Below are positions 1 to 6,663 of a stretch of DNA of 7,342 nt, piece after piece. Position numbers and translations under genes: made by a program. The notes below the pieces were generated by a model that saw only the letters and a list, made by a program, of their open reading frames with translations, did no database searches and had not been told where the DNA came from. Source of the DNA: Bacillota bacterium (GTDB lineage: Bacteria; Bacillota_I; Bacilli_A; RFN20; CAG-288); NCBI GenBank assembly GCA_003497225.1, contig DNJQ01000086.1, positions 1 through 7,342 on the forward strand, read 5' to 3'. Each line of letters begins with the position of its first letter. The stretch's first letter is position 1.

Positions 1-143
1 TGAGTGACTGCTATTAGAGGAGACGGCGGAAGTAAATTTTTTAACGAATTAAATTAATGAAAAAGTTAATCGTGTTAGTTTATGTAAAGGCCGAATAATA
101 TTTAAATATATAATTTAATTATATAAATAAAAGTCTTTAATTA
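1..143. other. Upstream intergenic region, no gene supported
   Basis: This stretch is mostly A/T with a slightly G-rich patch at about 18-33. All three forward frames hit a stop within the first 20 bases (TGA at 1-3, TGA at 5-7, TAG at 15-17), so an upstream gene may end at the very edge, but nothing identifies it. No tRNA, terminator hairpin or convincing small gene is visible. The first clear signal is the promoter that starts at 144. Confidence 0.6.
107..125. repeat. A/T-only inverted repeat upstream of promoter
   Basis: TATATAATT (107-115) and AATTATATA (117-125) are perfect inverted copies separated by one base. The repeat is only A and T and sits about 20 bp upstream of the -35 box, where it could act as an UP-element-like or bendable tract. 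In such AT-rich DNA it could easily arise by chance. Confidence 0.3.
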
Positions 144-172
144 TTGACAGCGCTTACAAAAAAATGTATATT
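144..172 (+). promoter_or_regulatory. Sigma-A-type promoter for the coiled-coil gene
   Basis: A perfect -35 box, TTGACA (144-149), is separated by 17 bp from a good -10 box, TATATT (167-172). Transcription would begin near 179. This leaves a leader of about 45 nt before the ATG at 225. It also puts an upstream in-frame TTG at 183 almost at the 5' end of the RNA, where it could have no ribosome site. Confidence 0.8.
145..158 (+). promoter_or_regulatory. cre-like operator overlapping the -35 box
   Basis: TGACAGCGCTTACA matches the CcpA catabolite-responsive element consensus of Bacillota (TGWAANCGNTNWCA) at every defined position except the fourth (C for A). It has the central CG typical of LacI/CcpA-family operators. 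Because it covers most of the -35 box, a bound repressor would be expected to block RNA polymerase. That the site is used, and by CcpA rather than another LacI-family protein, is inference. Confidence 0.5.
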
Positions 173-212
173 TTAGATAGAGTTGAGCATAATTTTTAGT
201 TATGTTCATTAT

Positions 213-218
213 AAGGAG
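213..218 (+). promoter_or_regulatory. Ribosome binding site fixing the start at 225
   Basis: AAGGAG lies 6 nt upstream of the ATG at 225. The longer in-frame alternative, TTG at 183, has no such site and would lie about 4 nt from the predicted transcription start. The ATG is therefore the preferred start. Confidence 0.8.
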
Positions 219-224
219 CTAATT

Positions 225-2906
225 ATGACTGAAGATCAGAAAGATGTAATAATCGTTCAATCACTAGAAGAACTAAGAGAAGATCTAACGAAGAATACCG
301 CAGCACACGATGTTACCGCACGTGTATATAGCGATTCTTACGATCCGAATGATCCTACACAGGATTGTGCAAACTTAATTTATCACTTTAATTATGATGA
401 GGCGGCTATTGAAAAAACTATCGCTCCATCAGTAAATAGCATTCATGAAAAGTATGTTCAACTTAGGGAACATAACGGAAGTCAAATTAGTTTATTAAAC
501 AATAAGATTAATGAACTTCCATTAGACTATGCTTCTTTAGAAGACAAATCTTCTGCTGAAGAAGTTTTAGCAGTGGCATATAAAACAGTCTTAGATGTTG
601 CTAATCAAAAATGTAATTTAACTAAGAGTTCAGTCCTATTAGCTATTGACAACATAAGACTTGAAATGTCAGAGGAAATGGAAAAGGCCGATGTTTTTGC
701 TAAAGAAGCAGTAAAAACAATGGAACCCAATGATGCTAAATTCTTCCCGGTATATTTAAGACATAAAAAGGTCTTGCTTTTAACACCCAAAATTTTGGAG
801 AGGGTTTCAGAAATTGAAAAGGAATTTGAAGCTTCTATTTCTGAAAGAAAGAAAGTTACACAAACATATTTAAAGACTTACATTTCTAAAGTCGGCGAAA
901 AAGCTGGTGAAAGAGAAGAAAAGAAACTTTTAAGTGAAAATGAAATATACGCTGCTGGACTTCGTTCAACCTTTAATCAAGTTAAGAATGAATTGATGAA
1001 GGATGCTGAAGTTGCTCGTATAGTTGTTTTCTTAGGAAAAGAGAATAAAAAGATTTCAAAGGTTTCAGGCAAACTTGCTAAATATGAAACTAAATATGAT
1101 GAAATAAATGAAAAACTCCAACCATCATTAGCCTTAAACGAAGTTAATTTTGATAAGAAAGTTGAGGCTTTGGTTGAGAAGAAAGAACTGGTAAAACAAA
1201 CTGCTGAAAAAGAACTTGAGAAATTATTAGCTCAAGAAGATGTTTGGAAAAATGCTTGCCAAGAAGTTACCAAATATAATGATGAAAACTTTAAATCTAC
1301 ACTTGAAGGTAAAAAAGGTGAACTAGATGAAAAAATTAAGTCACTTGAAAAAGATGCAGAGGATAAAATTTCTCAATTAACATTAAGTGATTCTGAACCA
1401 TCAGAAGGTAAGATATTAGAAGCCCAAGGTGAATTTGATAAAGTTTGTGATCAAATTCTATTAGGAATTAAAGAAGGAAAATACGAGAATAAAAAGCAAG
1501 CAGTAGACGAAGTAAATCGCATTAAGCAGATGGCTAAGAATTTGGTCGCAATGCGAAAGGTTTATGTGAAAGAGTGTAAAGCACATAATGAAAGTCTTAA
1601 TGATTTAAAGAAGAAAACACTTTCTACTCACTTTGATAAACTTAAAGCGTTATATTCAGCACGTAATGCTAATAAAAACAATGTTTTAAAAGAAGTTGTA
1701 ACTGATAAAAATGTGACTGCAACTTTATATTATGGCAGCAAGATTGATTTAGATGTATTAGCGCAAAGCAAAAAAGAGATTGAAGAATATCATCAATTAG
1801 AACTCAGCGCTAATGAAGAAAAGAATGAAAGAAATCTTAATCAAGTTCGCGCTAAGTTTGATGCTAAGTTACAAAAAATCTATAACATGATGAGAGTTCG
1901 TAAGATTGGTGTTGCTTTAGGACGTGCTGTCTCTAACAATAAGATGATAGACAATCAATACGCCAAACTTGCTAGATTACAAAATAGAACAAAGTTGGTT
2001 CAAAAGAATTATAACGATGCCTTAGATGGTGCGGCAAATACTCTTAAGAACACGCTTGATGAAATTAATAATAGAAGTGAAAACTGGAACTTCAAATTAG
2101 ATCAAGCAACAACGTATGCAAATAATGTTATTGAGCACGGTGATAAATATGCTAAGCAATATCGTAGTTCAATGAATAAAGTCCATAAGGCTGAAGAAAA
2201 GTATAAGCAGCAATATGAAGCTGAGGAAGTGTTCTTCAACACTCAAAAGAATACTTACATTCATACCGCTGAGGCTTGGAAAGCAAAATGTGAGAATGAA
2301 AGAACTGAACTCATGAACAAGAGCCAAGCTATAGTGAATTCACAATATTTAGCTGATGCTCGCGCCATTAGAGTTCGTCGATTCTCAGCCAAATATACAT
2401 TGAAGAGACTATTCATCCGTGTATTCTGTATCGTTGCTATATTTACAACTCTTGGATTAATTCAGTTGATCTTACCTGATCCTTTAACTGGATTCATCGT
2501 TGGAGCATGTTTGGCCTTAGCGGTTGAACTACTCAAATACTTCCTTTCACCAATCAATTACATCATGCCACACGATGGGGGCTTGAGCTTATATAATTCT
2601 AAAGGAGAATTATTGTTCCACCTTAATTCCAGTGATATCGTTAATGAAATCATGTTTACCAAACGTAAAAAGTTAGCCCATCTTTCATTATCTATGATTG
2701 GATTTGAAGTTATCGTTGAATCTGGTGCTGATGTATTCCGCTTCGCTATTCAAGATAAAGGCTATCGCGCATTGCTTAAATCTATTTATCAAAAATATGT
2801 TGATGAAAAGAAGCAAGAGAAGAAAGAATATTTTGAAAAAGTCAAAAACGAAGATAAAGAGTTAGTTAAAAGTTCAAGAACCGCAAAAGCAAAGGAAATA
2901 AAATAA
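225..2906 (+). CDS. Large coiled-coil protein with C-terminal membrane hairpin, unknown function
   Basis: I do not recognise this 893-residue protein. It has no signal peptide. Residues 1 to about 75 are mixed. From about 80 to 725 the sequence is almost continuously Lys/Glu/Gln/Ala/Leu-rich, proline-poor and helical, as expected for long coiled coils. No Walker A motif is visible, so it is not an SMC-type ATPase. A very basic stretch (713-732) precedes two hydrophobic segments (about 732-750 and 754-774) joined only by Pro-Asp-Pro, which suggests a membrane hairpin with both ends in the cytoplasm. Residues 785-850 alternate short beta-like strands and end in a helix, somewhat like a PH-type fold (inference). 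The last 35 residues are highly charged. The ATG at 225 is chosen for its AAGGAG site; a TTG at 183 would add 14 residues. The gene has its own promoter and terminator, so it is probably monocistronic. A membrane-anchored cytoplasmic scaffold is one possible role. Confidence 0.9.
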   Translation: MTEDQKDVIIVQSLEELREDLTKNTAAHDVTARVYSDSYDPNDPTQDCANLIYHFNYDEAAIEKTIAPSVNSIHEKYVQLREHNGSQISLLNNKINELPLDYASLEDKSSAEEVLAVAYKTVLDVANQKCNLTKSSVLLAIDNIRLEMSEEMEKADVFAKEAVKTMEPNDAKFFPVYLRHKKVLLLTPKILERVSEIEKEFEASISERKKVTQTYLKTYISKVGEKAGEREEKKLLSENEIYAAGLRSTFNQVKNELMKDAEVARIVVFLGKENKKISKVSGKLAKYETKYDEINEKLQPSLALNEVNFDKKVEALVEKKELVKQTAEKELEKLLAQEDVWKNACQEVTKYNDENFKSTLEGKKGELDEKIKSLEKDAEDKISQLTLSDSEPSEGKILEAQGEFDKVCDQILLGIKEGKYENKKQAVDEVNRIKQMAKNLVAMRKVYVKECKAHNESLNDLKKKTLSTHFDKLKALYSARNANKNNVLKEVVTDKNVTATLYYGSKIDLDVLAQSKKEIEEYHQLELSANEEKNERNLNQVRAKFDAKLQKIYNMMRVRKIGVALGRAVSNNKMIDNQYAKLARLQNRTKLVQKNYNDALDGAANTLKNTLDEINNRSENWNFKLDQATTYANNVIEHGDKYAKQYRSSMNKVHKAEEKYKQQYEAEEVFFNTQKNTYIHTAEAWKAKCENERTELMNKSQAIVNSQYLADARAIRVRRFSAKYTLKRLFIRVFCIVAIFTTLGLIQLILPDPLTGFIVGACLALAVELLKYFLSPINYIMPHDGGLSLYNSKGELLFHLNSSDIVNEIMFTKRKKLAHLSLSMIGFEVIVESGADVFRFAIQDKGYRALLKSIYQKYVDEKKQEKKEYFEKVKNEDKELVKSSRTAKAKEIK

Positions 2907-2916
2907 TTGAATAAAT

Positions 2917-2950
2917 AACGGCAGTTATGTGTAATGACTGCCGTTTATTA
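2917..2950 (+). terminator. Rho-independent terminator after the coiled-coil gene
   Basis: AACGGCAGTTAT (2917-2928) pairs with ATGACTGCCGTT (2934-2945) over 12 bp with one G-U pair and a 5-nt loop. It is followed by TTATTA, a weak U-rich tail. It begins 10 bp after the stop codon and separates this unit from the ABC operon. Termination may be incomplete because the U tract is interrupted. Confidence 0.75.
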
Positions 2951-2952
2951 AA

Positions 2953-2981
2953 TTGACACATTTCGAAAAGTGTTATGTTAT
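2953..2981 (+). promoter_or_regulatory. Promoter of the ABC exporter operon
   Basis: A perfect -35 box, TTGACA (2953-2958), is followed after 17 bp by a weak -10 box, TGTTAT (2976-2981). An alternative -10 is TATGTT (2974-2979), preceded by an extended TG but with only 15 bp spacing. A weaker pair further down, TTGACT (2997-3002) and TAAACT (3020-3025), would start the RNA within the ribosome site and is less likely. A strong -35 with a weak -10 is compatible with a regulated promoter. Confidence 0.6.
2956..2973. promoter_or_regulatory. Palindromic operator candidate inside the promoter spacer
   Basis: ACACATTTCGAAAAGTGT is an 18-bp dyad centred on CG at 2964/2965. Eight of nine base pairs are symmetric; only A2960/A2969 breaks it. 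It overlaps the end of the -35 box and fills most of the spacer to the -10, the classical position for a repressor dimer. Drug-exporter pairs of this family are often controlled by local MarR, PadR or TetR regulators. No regulator gene is present in this window, so the binding protein is unknown. Confidence 0.5.
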
Positions 2982-3030
2982 TTTATTTTATATTTGTTGA
3001 CTATTTATTTTTTTACACATAAACTCTATA

Positions 3031-3042
3031 AAAGGAGATGAT
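3031..3042 (+). promoter_or_regulatory. Near-perfect extended Shine-Dalgarno for the first ABC gene
   Basis: AAAGGAGATGAT matches 11 of 12 bases of the extended anti-Shine-Dalgarno complement (AAAGGAGGTGAT). The AAGGAG core ends 11 nt before the ATG at 3049, slightly long but workable. The site supports that start. Confidence 0.75.
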
Positions 3043-3048
3043 ACCATC

Positions 3049-4839
3049 ATGCTTAAATTAATTAGATACCTAAAACCTGTCATCTTAGAAGTCATTATAT
3101 CTGTCATCTTAATTGTTGCACAAGTAATGTTGCAGCTTCGCATACCTAATGAAATGGCTGATGTTTCACAATATATTGCTGCTAAAGATACGCAATCAAT
3201 ATGGGAAATGGGTGGAAGAATGCTTCTTTTATGTTTAGGAACTCTTTTAATTTCAATAATTATTTCCTTTACAACTAGTCGTATCGGCTCTTATTTTGGA
3301 AGAGAACTTAGAACAGAAATATTTAAGAAAGTTACATCATTTTCAGTTGCTGAATATGATAAATTTGGCGTATCTAGCATGATAACTAGAACAACTAATG
3401 ATGTTCAGCAAGTACAGCAAATATTTATGATGGGTTTAAGAATTCTAGTTCAAGCCCCAGCAATGATAGTAATATCTGTTATCTATGCTTCAAGATTAAA
3501 CATGAAGTTGATGACAGTTTTACTTGTATCAATTCCTATTATCCTTATATTTATAGTTATAATTGCCGTTATAGTTTTCCCCTTAATGAGAACATGGCAA
3601 AGTAAAATAGATCGTTCAACATTAGTTTTAAGAGAGAATCTTACTGGTGTAAGAGTTATAAGAGCTTTTGTTAGAGAAGAAGAAGAAAGTAAACGATATG
3701 ATGCTGCAAACCGTGATTTAACACGTGTAACAATTAAGGCTAATAGAGTAATGTCACTTCTTTTCCCAGGTATTTCATTAATTATGCAATTTACTTATTT
3801 AGCAATCTTCTTTACTGGTTTTATGGATTTTGATAATAAATCTGCAGTTGTAGTTTTTAGTAGCATTTCTTCCATTATGTCAGTAGCTCAATATACTTTA
3901 CAAATCATGATGGCTATATTAATGGTCTCAATGATATTTGTTTTCGTTGCTCGTAGTAAAGTATCAGCAGACCGTATTAATGAAATACTTAATTCAAAAA
4001 GTAATCTTATAAATCCAGAGAGTCCTATAGATTTAGATAAGACTGAATTAAATGGACAAGTTGAATTTAAACATGTTTCATTCGCTTTCCCCGGCGCGCA
4101 AGAAAAATCTTTATACGATATATCTTTTACGGCCAAAAAAGGTGAGACCACAGCCATTATAGGTTCAACCGGAAGTGGTAAATCAACTATTATTAATCTT
4201 ATTCCAAGATTTTATGATGCGACCGAAGGTGAAGTATTAGTAGATGGAATAAATGTCAAAGACCTCGATGAAATTCAACTTCGTCAACACATAGGATTCG
4301 TTCCCCAAAAAGCACTTCTATTTAGTGGAACAATTAAAGATAATCTTCGCTTTGGTAATAATGCGACGGATGAAGAAATTGAAAAGGCTGCTGAAATTGC
4401 TCAAGCTAAACACTTCATTTCAAAAAAAGAGAATGGTTTTGATTCACAAGTTACTCAAGGTGGAAAAAACTTTTCTGGAGGGCAAAGACAAAGATTATGT
4501 ATCGCTCGAGCATTAGCAAAAAATGCTGAGATATATGTTTTTGATGATAGTTTTTCAGCTTTAGATTTTAAAACTGATGTTAAAGTTAGACATGCATTAA
4601 AGAAATACACTAAGGATTCAACAGTTATTATTGTTGGACAAAGAGTGTCTTCAATAATGGATGCTGATAATATTATTGTTTTGGATGAAGGAAAGATTGT
4701 TGATCAAGGTTCTCATGAAGACTTATTAATGAGATGTTCCGTTTATCAAGAAATAGTTAAATCACAGTTAGATCAAGATGAAGTTGAAAATACTATTCGC
4801 ATGAACAAGAAGATTAAAGAAGAGAAGGAAGAGAATTAG
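3049..4839 (+). CDS. Heterodimeric ABC exporter subunit with degenerate ATP site (TM287/BmrC/LmrC-like)
   Basis: This is a 596-residue half-transporter. An N-terminal six-helix exporter domain (segments near 11-30, 56-75, 131-148, 154-178, 236-258 and 265-300) is followed by a nucleotide-binding domain from about 335 to 575. Visible motifs are an A-loop aromatic F347, Walker A GSTGSGKST (372-380), Q-loop Gln420, a canonical signature SGGQ (476-479), and Walker B ending in Asp499. Asp500 replaces the catalytic Glu, and Gln531 replaces the switch His. These two substitutions are the hallmark of the degenerate-site subunit of heterodimeric exporters. Its intact signature motif should complete the active site of the partner encoded 1 bp downstream. 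The complex would sit in the cytoplasmic membrane and export drugs, lipids or peptides using ATP; the substrate cannot be read from sequence. The charged C-terminal tail carries the GA-rich ribosome site of the next gene (AAGGAA, 4825-4830), suggesting coupled translation. Confidence 0.95.
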   Translation: MLKLIRYLKPVILEVIISVILIVAQVMLQLRIPNEMADVSQYIAAKDTQSIWEMGGRMLLLCLGTLLISIIISFTTSRIGSYFGRELRTEIFKKVTSFSVAEYDKFGVSSMITRTTNDVQQVQQIFMMGLRILVQAPAMIVISVIYASRLNMKLMTVLLVSIPIILIFIVIIAVIVFPLMRTWQSKIDRSTLVLRENLTGVRVIRAFVREEEESKRYDAANRDLTRVTIKANRVMSLLFPGISLIMQFTYLAIFFTGFMDFDNKSAVVVFSSISSIMSVAQYTLQIMMAILMVSMIFVFVARSKVSADRINEILNSKSNLINPESPIDLDKTELNGQVEFKHVSFAFPGAQEKSLYDISFTAKKGETTAIIGSTGSGKSTIINLIPRFYDATEGEVLVDGINVKDLDEIQLRQHIGFVPQKALLFSGTIKDNLRFGNNATDEEIEKAAEIAQAKHFISKKENGFDSQVTQGGKNFSGGQRQRLCIARALAKNAEIYVFDDSFSALDFKTDVKVRHALKKYTKDSTVIIVGQRVSSIMDADNIIVLDEGKIVDQGSHEDLLMRCSVYQEIVKSQLDQDEVENTIRMNKKIKEEKEEN

Positions 4840-4840
4840 T

Positions 4841-6652
4841 ATGAAAAAGCAGAGAACAAAGAATACTAACCACACCATGAAAAAGCTTGTAAAAATGGCT
4901 AAGCCCATGCTTCCTCAATTAATAGTTGTTGCTATTATGGTTGTTTTATCATCAATATTTCAAATTGTAGGACCAGTTCTATTTCAAGATCTAACTAGTG
5001 CTGAAACAATGGCTAAGATTTTAGTAGCGGATCCAGTAACTTTTATCATTCATGTTAATTCTACTTTGTTACTTAAAACAGTAGGAATAATTGCTCTAGT
5101 ATATTTCTTAATGTCCTTTTTCGCTTTTGTCGGTGAATTTATGGTTAGCAAAATTACTGGTAAATTAACTTATAGATTAAGAAACGATGTTAAGATTAAA
5201 CTTGATTCATTACCATTAGAGTTCTTTGATAACAACAGTAATGGTGATATTATTTCTCGCGTTTCTAACGATATAGATTTAATTACAACAGCGATTCAAC
5301 AGATTGTTACACAAATAATTAAGGCAGTGTGTTTACTTATAGGAACAAGTATAGCGATGCTTGTTACTTCATGGCAGTGTGGATTAGTTGCAATAGCAAC
5401 TTTCCCGCTATGTGTGCTTTTAGCACTATTTATCAGTAAATTCTCTCAACCTTTATTTATTAAACAACAAGCACTTTTAGGAAAAGTTAACGGTAAAGTT
5501 GAAGAAGCTTATGCTGGTTTTAAAGTTATTAAGTTATTTAATAAAGAAAAAGATTTCCAAAAAGATTTTGATTATGCTAGTATCAGCCTTTCTCAAGCAG
5601 GTTATAAAGCTTTCTCAATCGCTGGTTTAATGCTTCCAGTAATGACATTCATTCATAACTTAGCATATGTCATAATTTGTGTTGTCGCTGGATTTTTAGG
5701 CGATGCAAGTATGATCGTTGCTTTCTTTATGTTCTTAAATATCTATCAACAGCCAATTCAACAAATCGCTCAATTAGCGTCTAACTTGCAGCAAACAGAT
5801 GCCGCGACAAGAAGAGTCTTCGCTATACTTGATGCTAAAGACGAGCCGGAAGATAAGGAGAATGCCGTTATTGCTACAAAAGACATAAAAGGTAAAGTTG
5901 AATTTAATAATGTTTCCTTCTCTTATAATCCTGATGTTCCTTTAATTGAAGATCTTTCATTAAAGGTTTCGCCCGGTGATTCCATCGCTATCGTTGGTCC
6001 TACTGGTGCTGGAAAAACAACATTAGTTAATTTAATAATGAGATTTTATGAAATTAATGGCGGAAGTTTAAAGATTGATGGTGTAGAGATTTCAGATTAC
6101 ACACGTGATTCAATTCGTGAACAAATAGGAATGGTCTTACAAGACACTTGGCTATTTAATGGAACTATAGCGGACAATATCGCTTATGGAAATATTAATG
6201 CCACCCGTGAAGAGATTATTGAAGCAGCTAAAGAAGCTCATGCACATCATTTCATTATGACTCTTCCTGATGGCTATGATACGGTTTTAAATGAAGAAGG
6301 AACAAATGTATCTCAAGGACAAAAACAACTATTAACTATCGCTCGAGCAATCTTAAGCAATCCTAGAATATTAATTCTAGATGAAGCTACTTCTTCCGTT
6401 GATACACGTACAGAAAAGTTATTACAAGATGCTATGACCAATATGATGAAGAATAGAACAACATTTGTCATTGCTCACCGTTTGTCGACTATTAAAAATG
6501 CTAAAATGATATTAGTTATGAATAAAGGTCATATAATTGAAAAGGGAAACCATCAAGAACTCTTAGAGGCCAAAGGCTTCTATGCAGATTTATATAACGC
6601 ACAGTTTTTAGGAAATAGCGAAGGTGTTGACGAAAGTCAAACAAACAGCTAG
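4841..6652 (+). CDS. Heterodimeric ABC exporter subunit with catalytic Glu (TM288/BmrD/LmrD-like)
   Basis: This is a 603-residue half-transporter and the partner of the preceding gene, starting 1 bp after its TAG. The basic N-terminus leads into a six-helix domain (segments near 25-48, 76-100, 158-178, 181-200, 258-285 and 288-303). A nucleotide-binding domain follows from about 350. Motifs are A-loop Tyr362, Walker A GPTGAGKTT (386-394), Q-loop Gln434, Walker B ILILDE with Asp514 and catalytic Glu515, D-loop Asp521 and switch His546. The signature is SQGQ (491-494) instead of SGGQ. This replacement is known in TM288-type subunits and places the deviant signature in the degenerate site opposite the first subunit's altered Walker B. 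Its own Walker motifs plus the partner's SGGQ should make the hydrolysing site. It is likely translated by coupling with the upstream gene. Multidrug or lipid-like export is a family-level guess. Confidence 0.95.
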   Translation: MKKQRTKNTNHTMKKLVKMAKPMLPQLIVVAIMVVLSSIFQIVGPVLFQDLTSAETMAKILVADPVTFIIHVNSTLLLKTVGIIALVYFLMSFFAFVGEFMVSKITGKLTYRLRNDVKIKLDSLPLEFFDNNSNGDIISRVSNDIDLITTAIQQIVTQIIKAVCLLIGTSIAMLVTSWQCGLVAIATFPLCVLLALFISKFSQPLFIKQQALLGKVNGKVEEAYAGFKVIKLFNKEKDFQKDFDYASISLSQAGYKAFSIAGLMLPVMTFIHNLAYVIICVVAGFLGDASMIVAFFMFLNIYQQPIQQIAQLASNLQQTDAATRRVFAILDAKDEPEDKENAVIATKDIKGKVEFNNVSFSYNPDVPLIEDLSLKVSPGDSIAIVGPTGAGKTTLVNLIMRFYEINGGSLKIDGVEISDYTRDSIREQIGMVLQDTWLFNGTIADNIAYGNINATREEIIEAAKEAHAHHFIMTLPDGYDTVLNEEGTNVSQGQKQLLTIARAILSNPRILILDEATSSVDTRTEKLLQDAMTNMMKNRTTFVIAHRLSTIKNAKMILVMNKGHIIEKGNHQELLEAKGFYADLYNAQFLGNSEGVDESQTNS

Positions 6653-6658
6653 GGAGGG
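6652..6658 (+). promoter_or_regulatory. Ribosome binding site of the DegV gene overlapping the ABC stop
   Basis: GGGAGGG shares its first G with the TAG stop of the second ABC gene and ends 5 nt before the ATG at 6664. No promoter or terminator fits in the 11-bp gap, so DegV is likely co-transcribed with the exporter. Confidence 0.75.
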
Positions 6659-6663
6659 TATTA

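Larger units (their letters stand above)
2925..3022. repeat. 10-bp inverted repeat flanking the ABC promoter
   Basis: TTATGTGTAA (2925-2934) recurs inverted as TTACACATAA (3013-3022), one copy on each side of the promoter. The core ACACAT also occurs at 2956-2961, in the left half of the promoter dyad. The spacing could suit a looping or multi-site repressor. The first copy also forms the upper stem and loop of the terminator, and chance is possible in AT-rich DNA. Confidence 0.3.

Noticed and set aside
57..98. Thirteen-codon frame MKKLIVLVYVKAE upstream of the first promoter
   Set aside because: It resembles the start of a signal peptide, but it has no ribosome site at proper spacing (the G-rich patch is over 20 nt away), no visible promoter and is too short to distinguish from chance.
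605..790. Reverse-strand frame of 61 codons inside the coiled-coil gene
   Set aside because: It lies wholly within a well-supported forward gene, has no ribosome site, and its composition is what the antisense of Lys/Glu-rich coding sequence gives.
225..2906. SMC/Rad50-like ATPase as an explanation of the long coiled coil
   Set aside because: No Walker A, signature or Walker B motif is visible at either end, and a membrane hairpin is present near the C-terminus.
3038..3061. Seven-codon frame (MIPSCLN) starting inside the Shine-Dalgarno of the first ABC gene
   Set aside because: Its ATG is part of the extended ribosome-site match and no separate site lies upstream; no sign of a leader peptide such as regulatory codons or an attenuator hairpin.
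3888..4157. Reverse-strand frame of 89 codons inside the first ABC gene
   Set aside because: It overlaps the conserved exporter coding sequence and has no family features; it is an antisense shadow.
4325..4516. Forward frame of 63 codons inside the nucleotide-binding domain of the first ABC gene
   Set aside because: It is a different reading frame over the Q-loop to signature region, which is clearly coding in the main frame.
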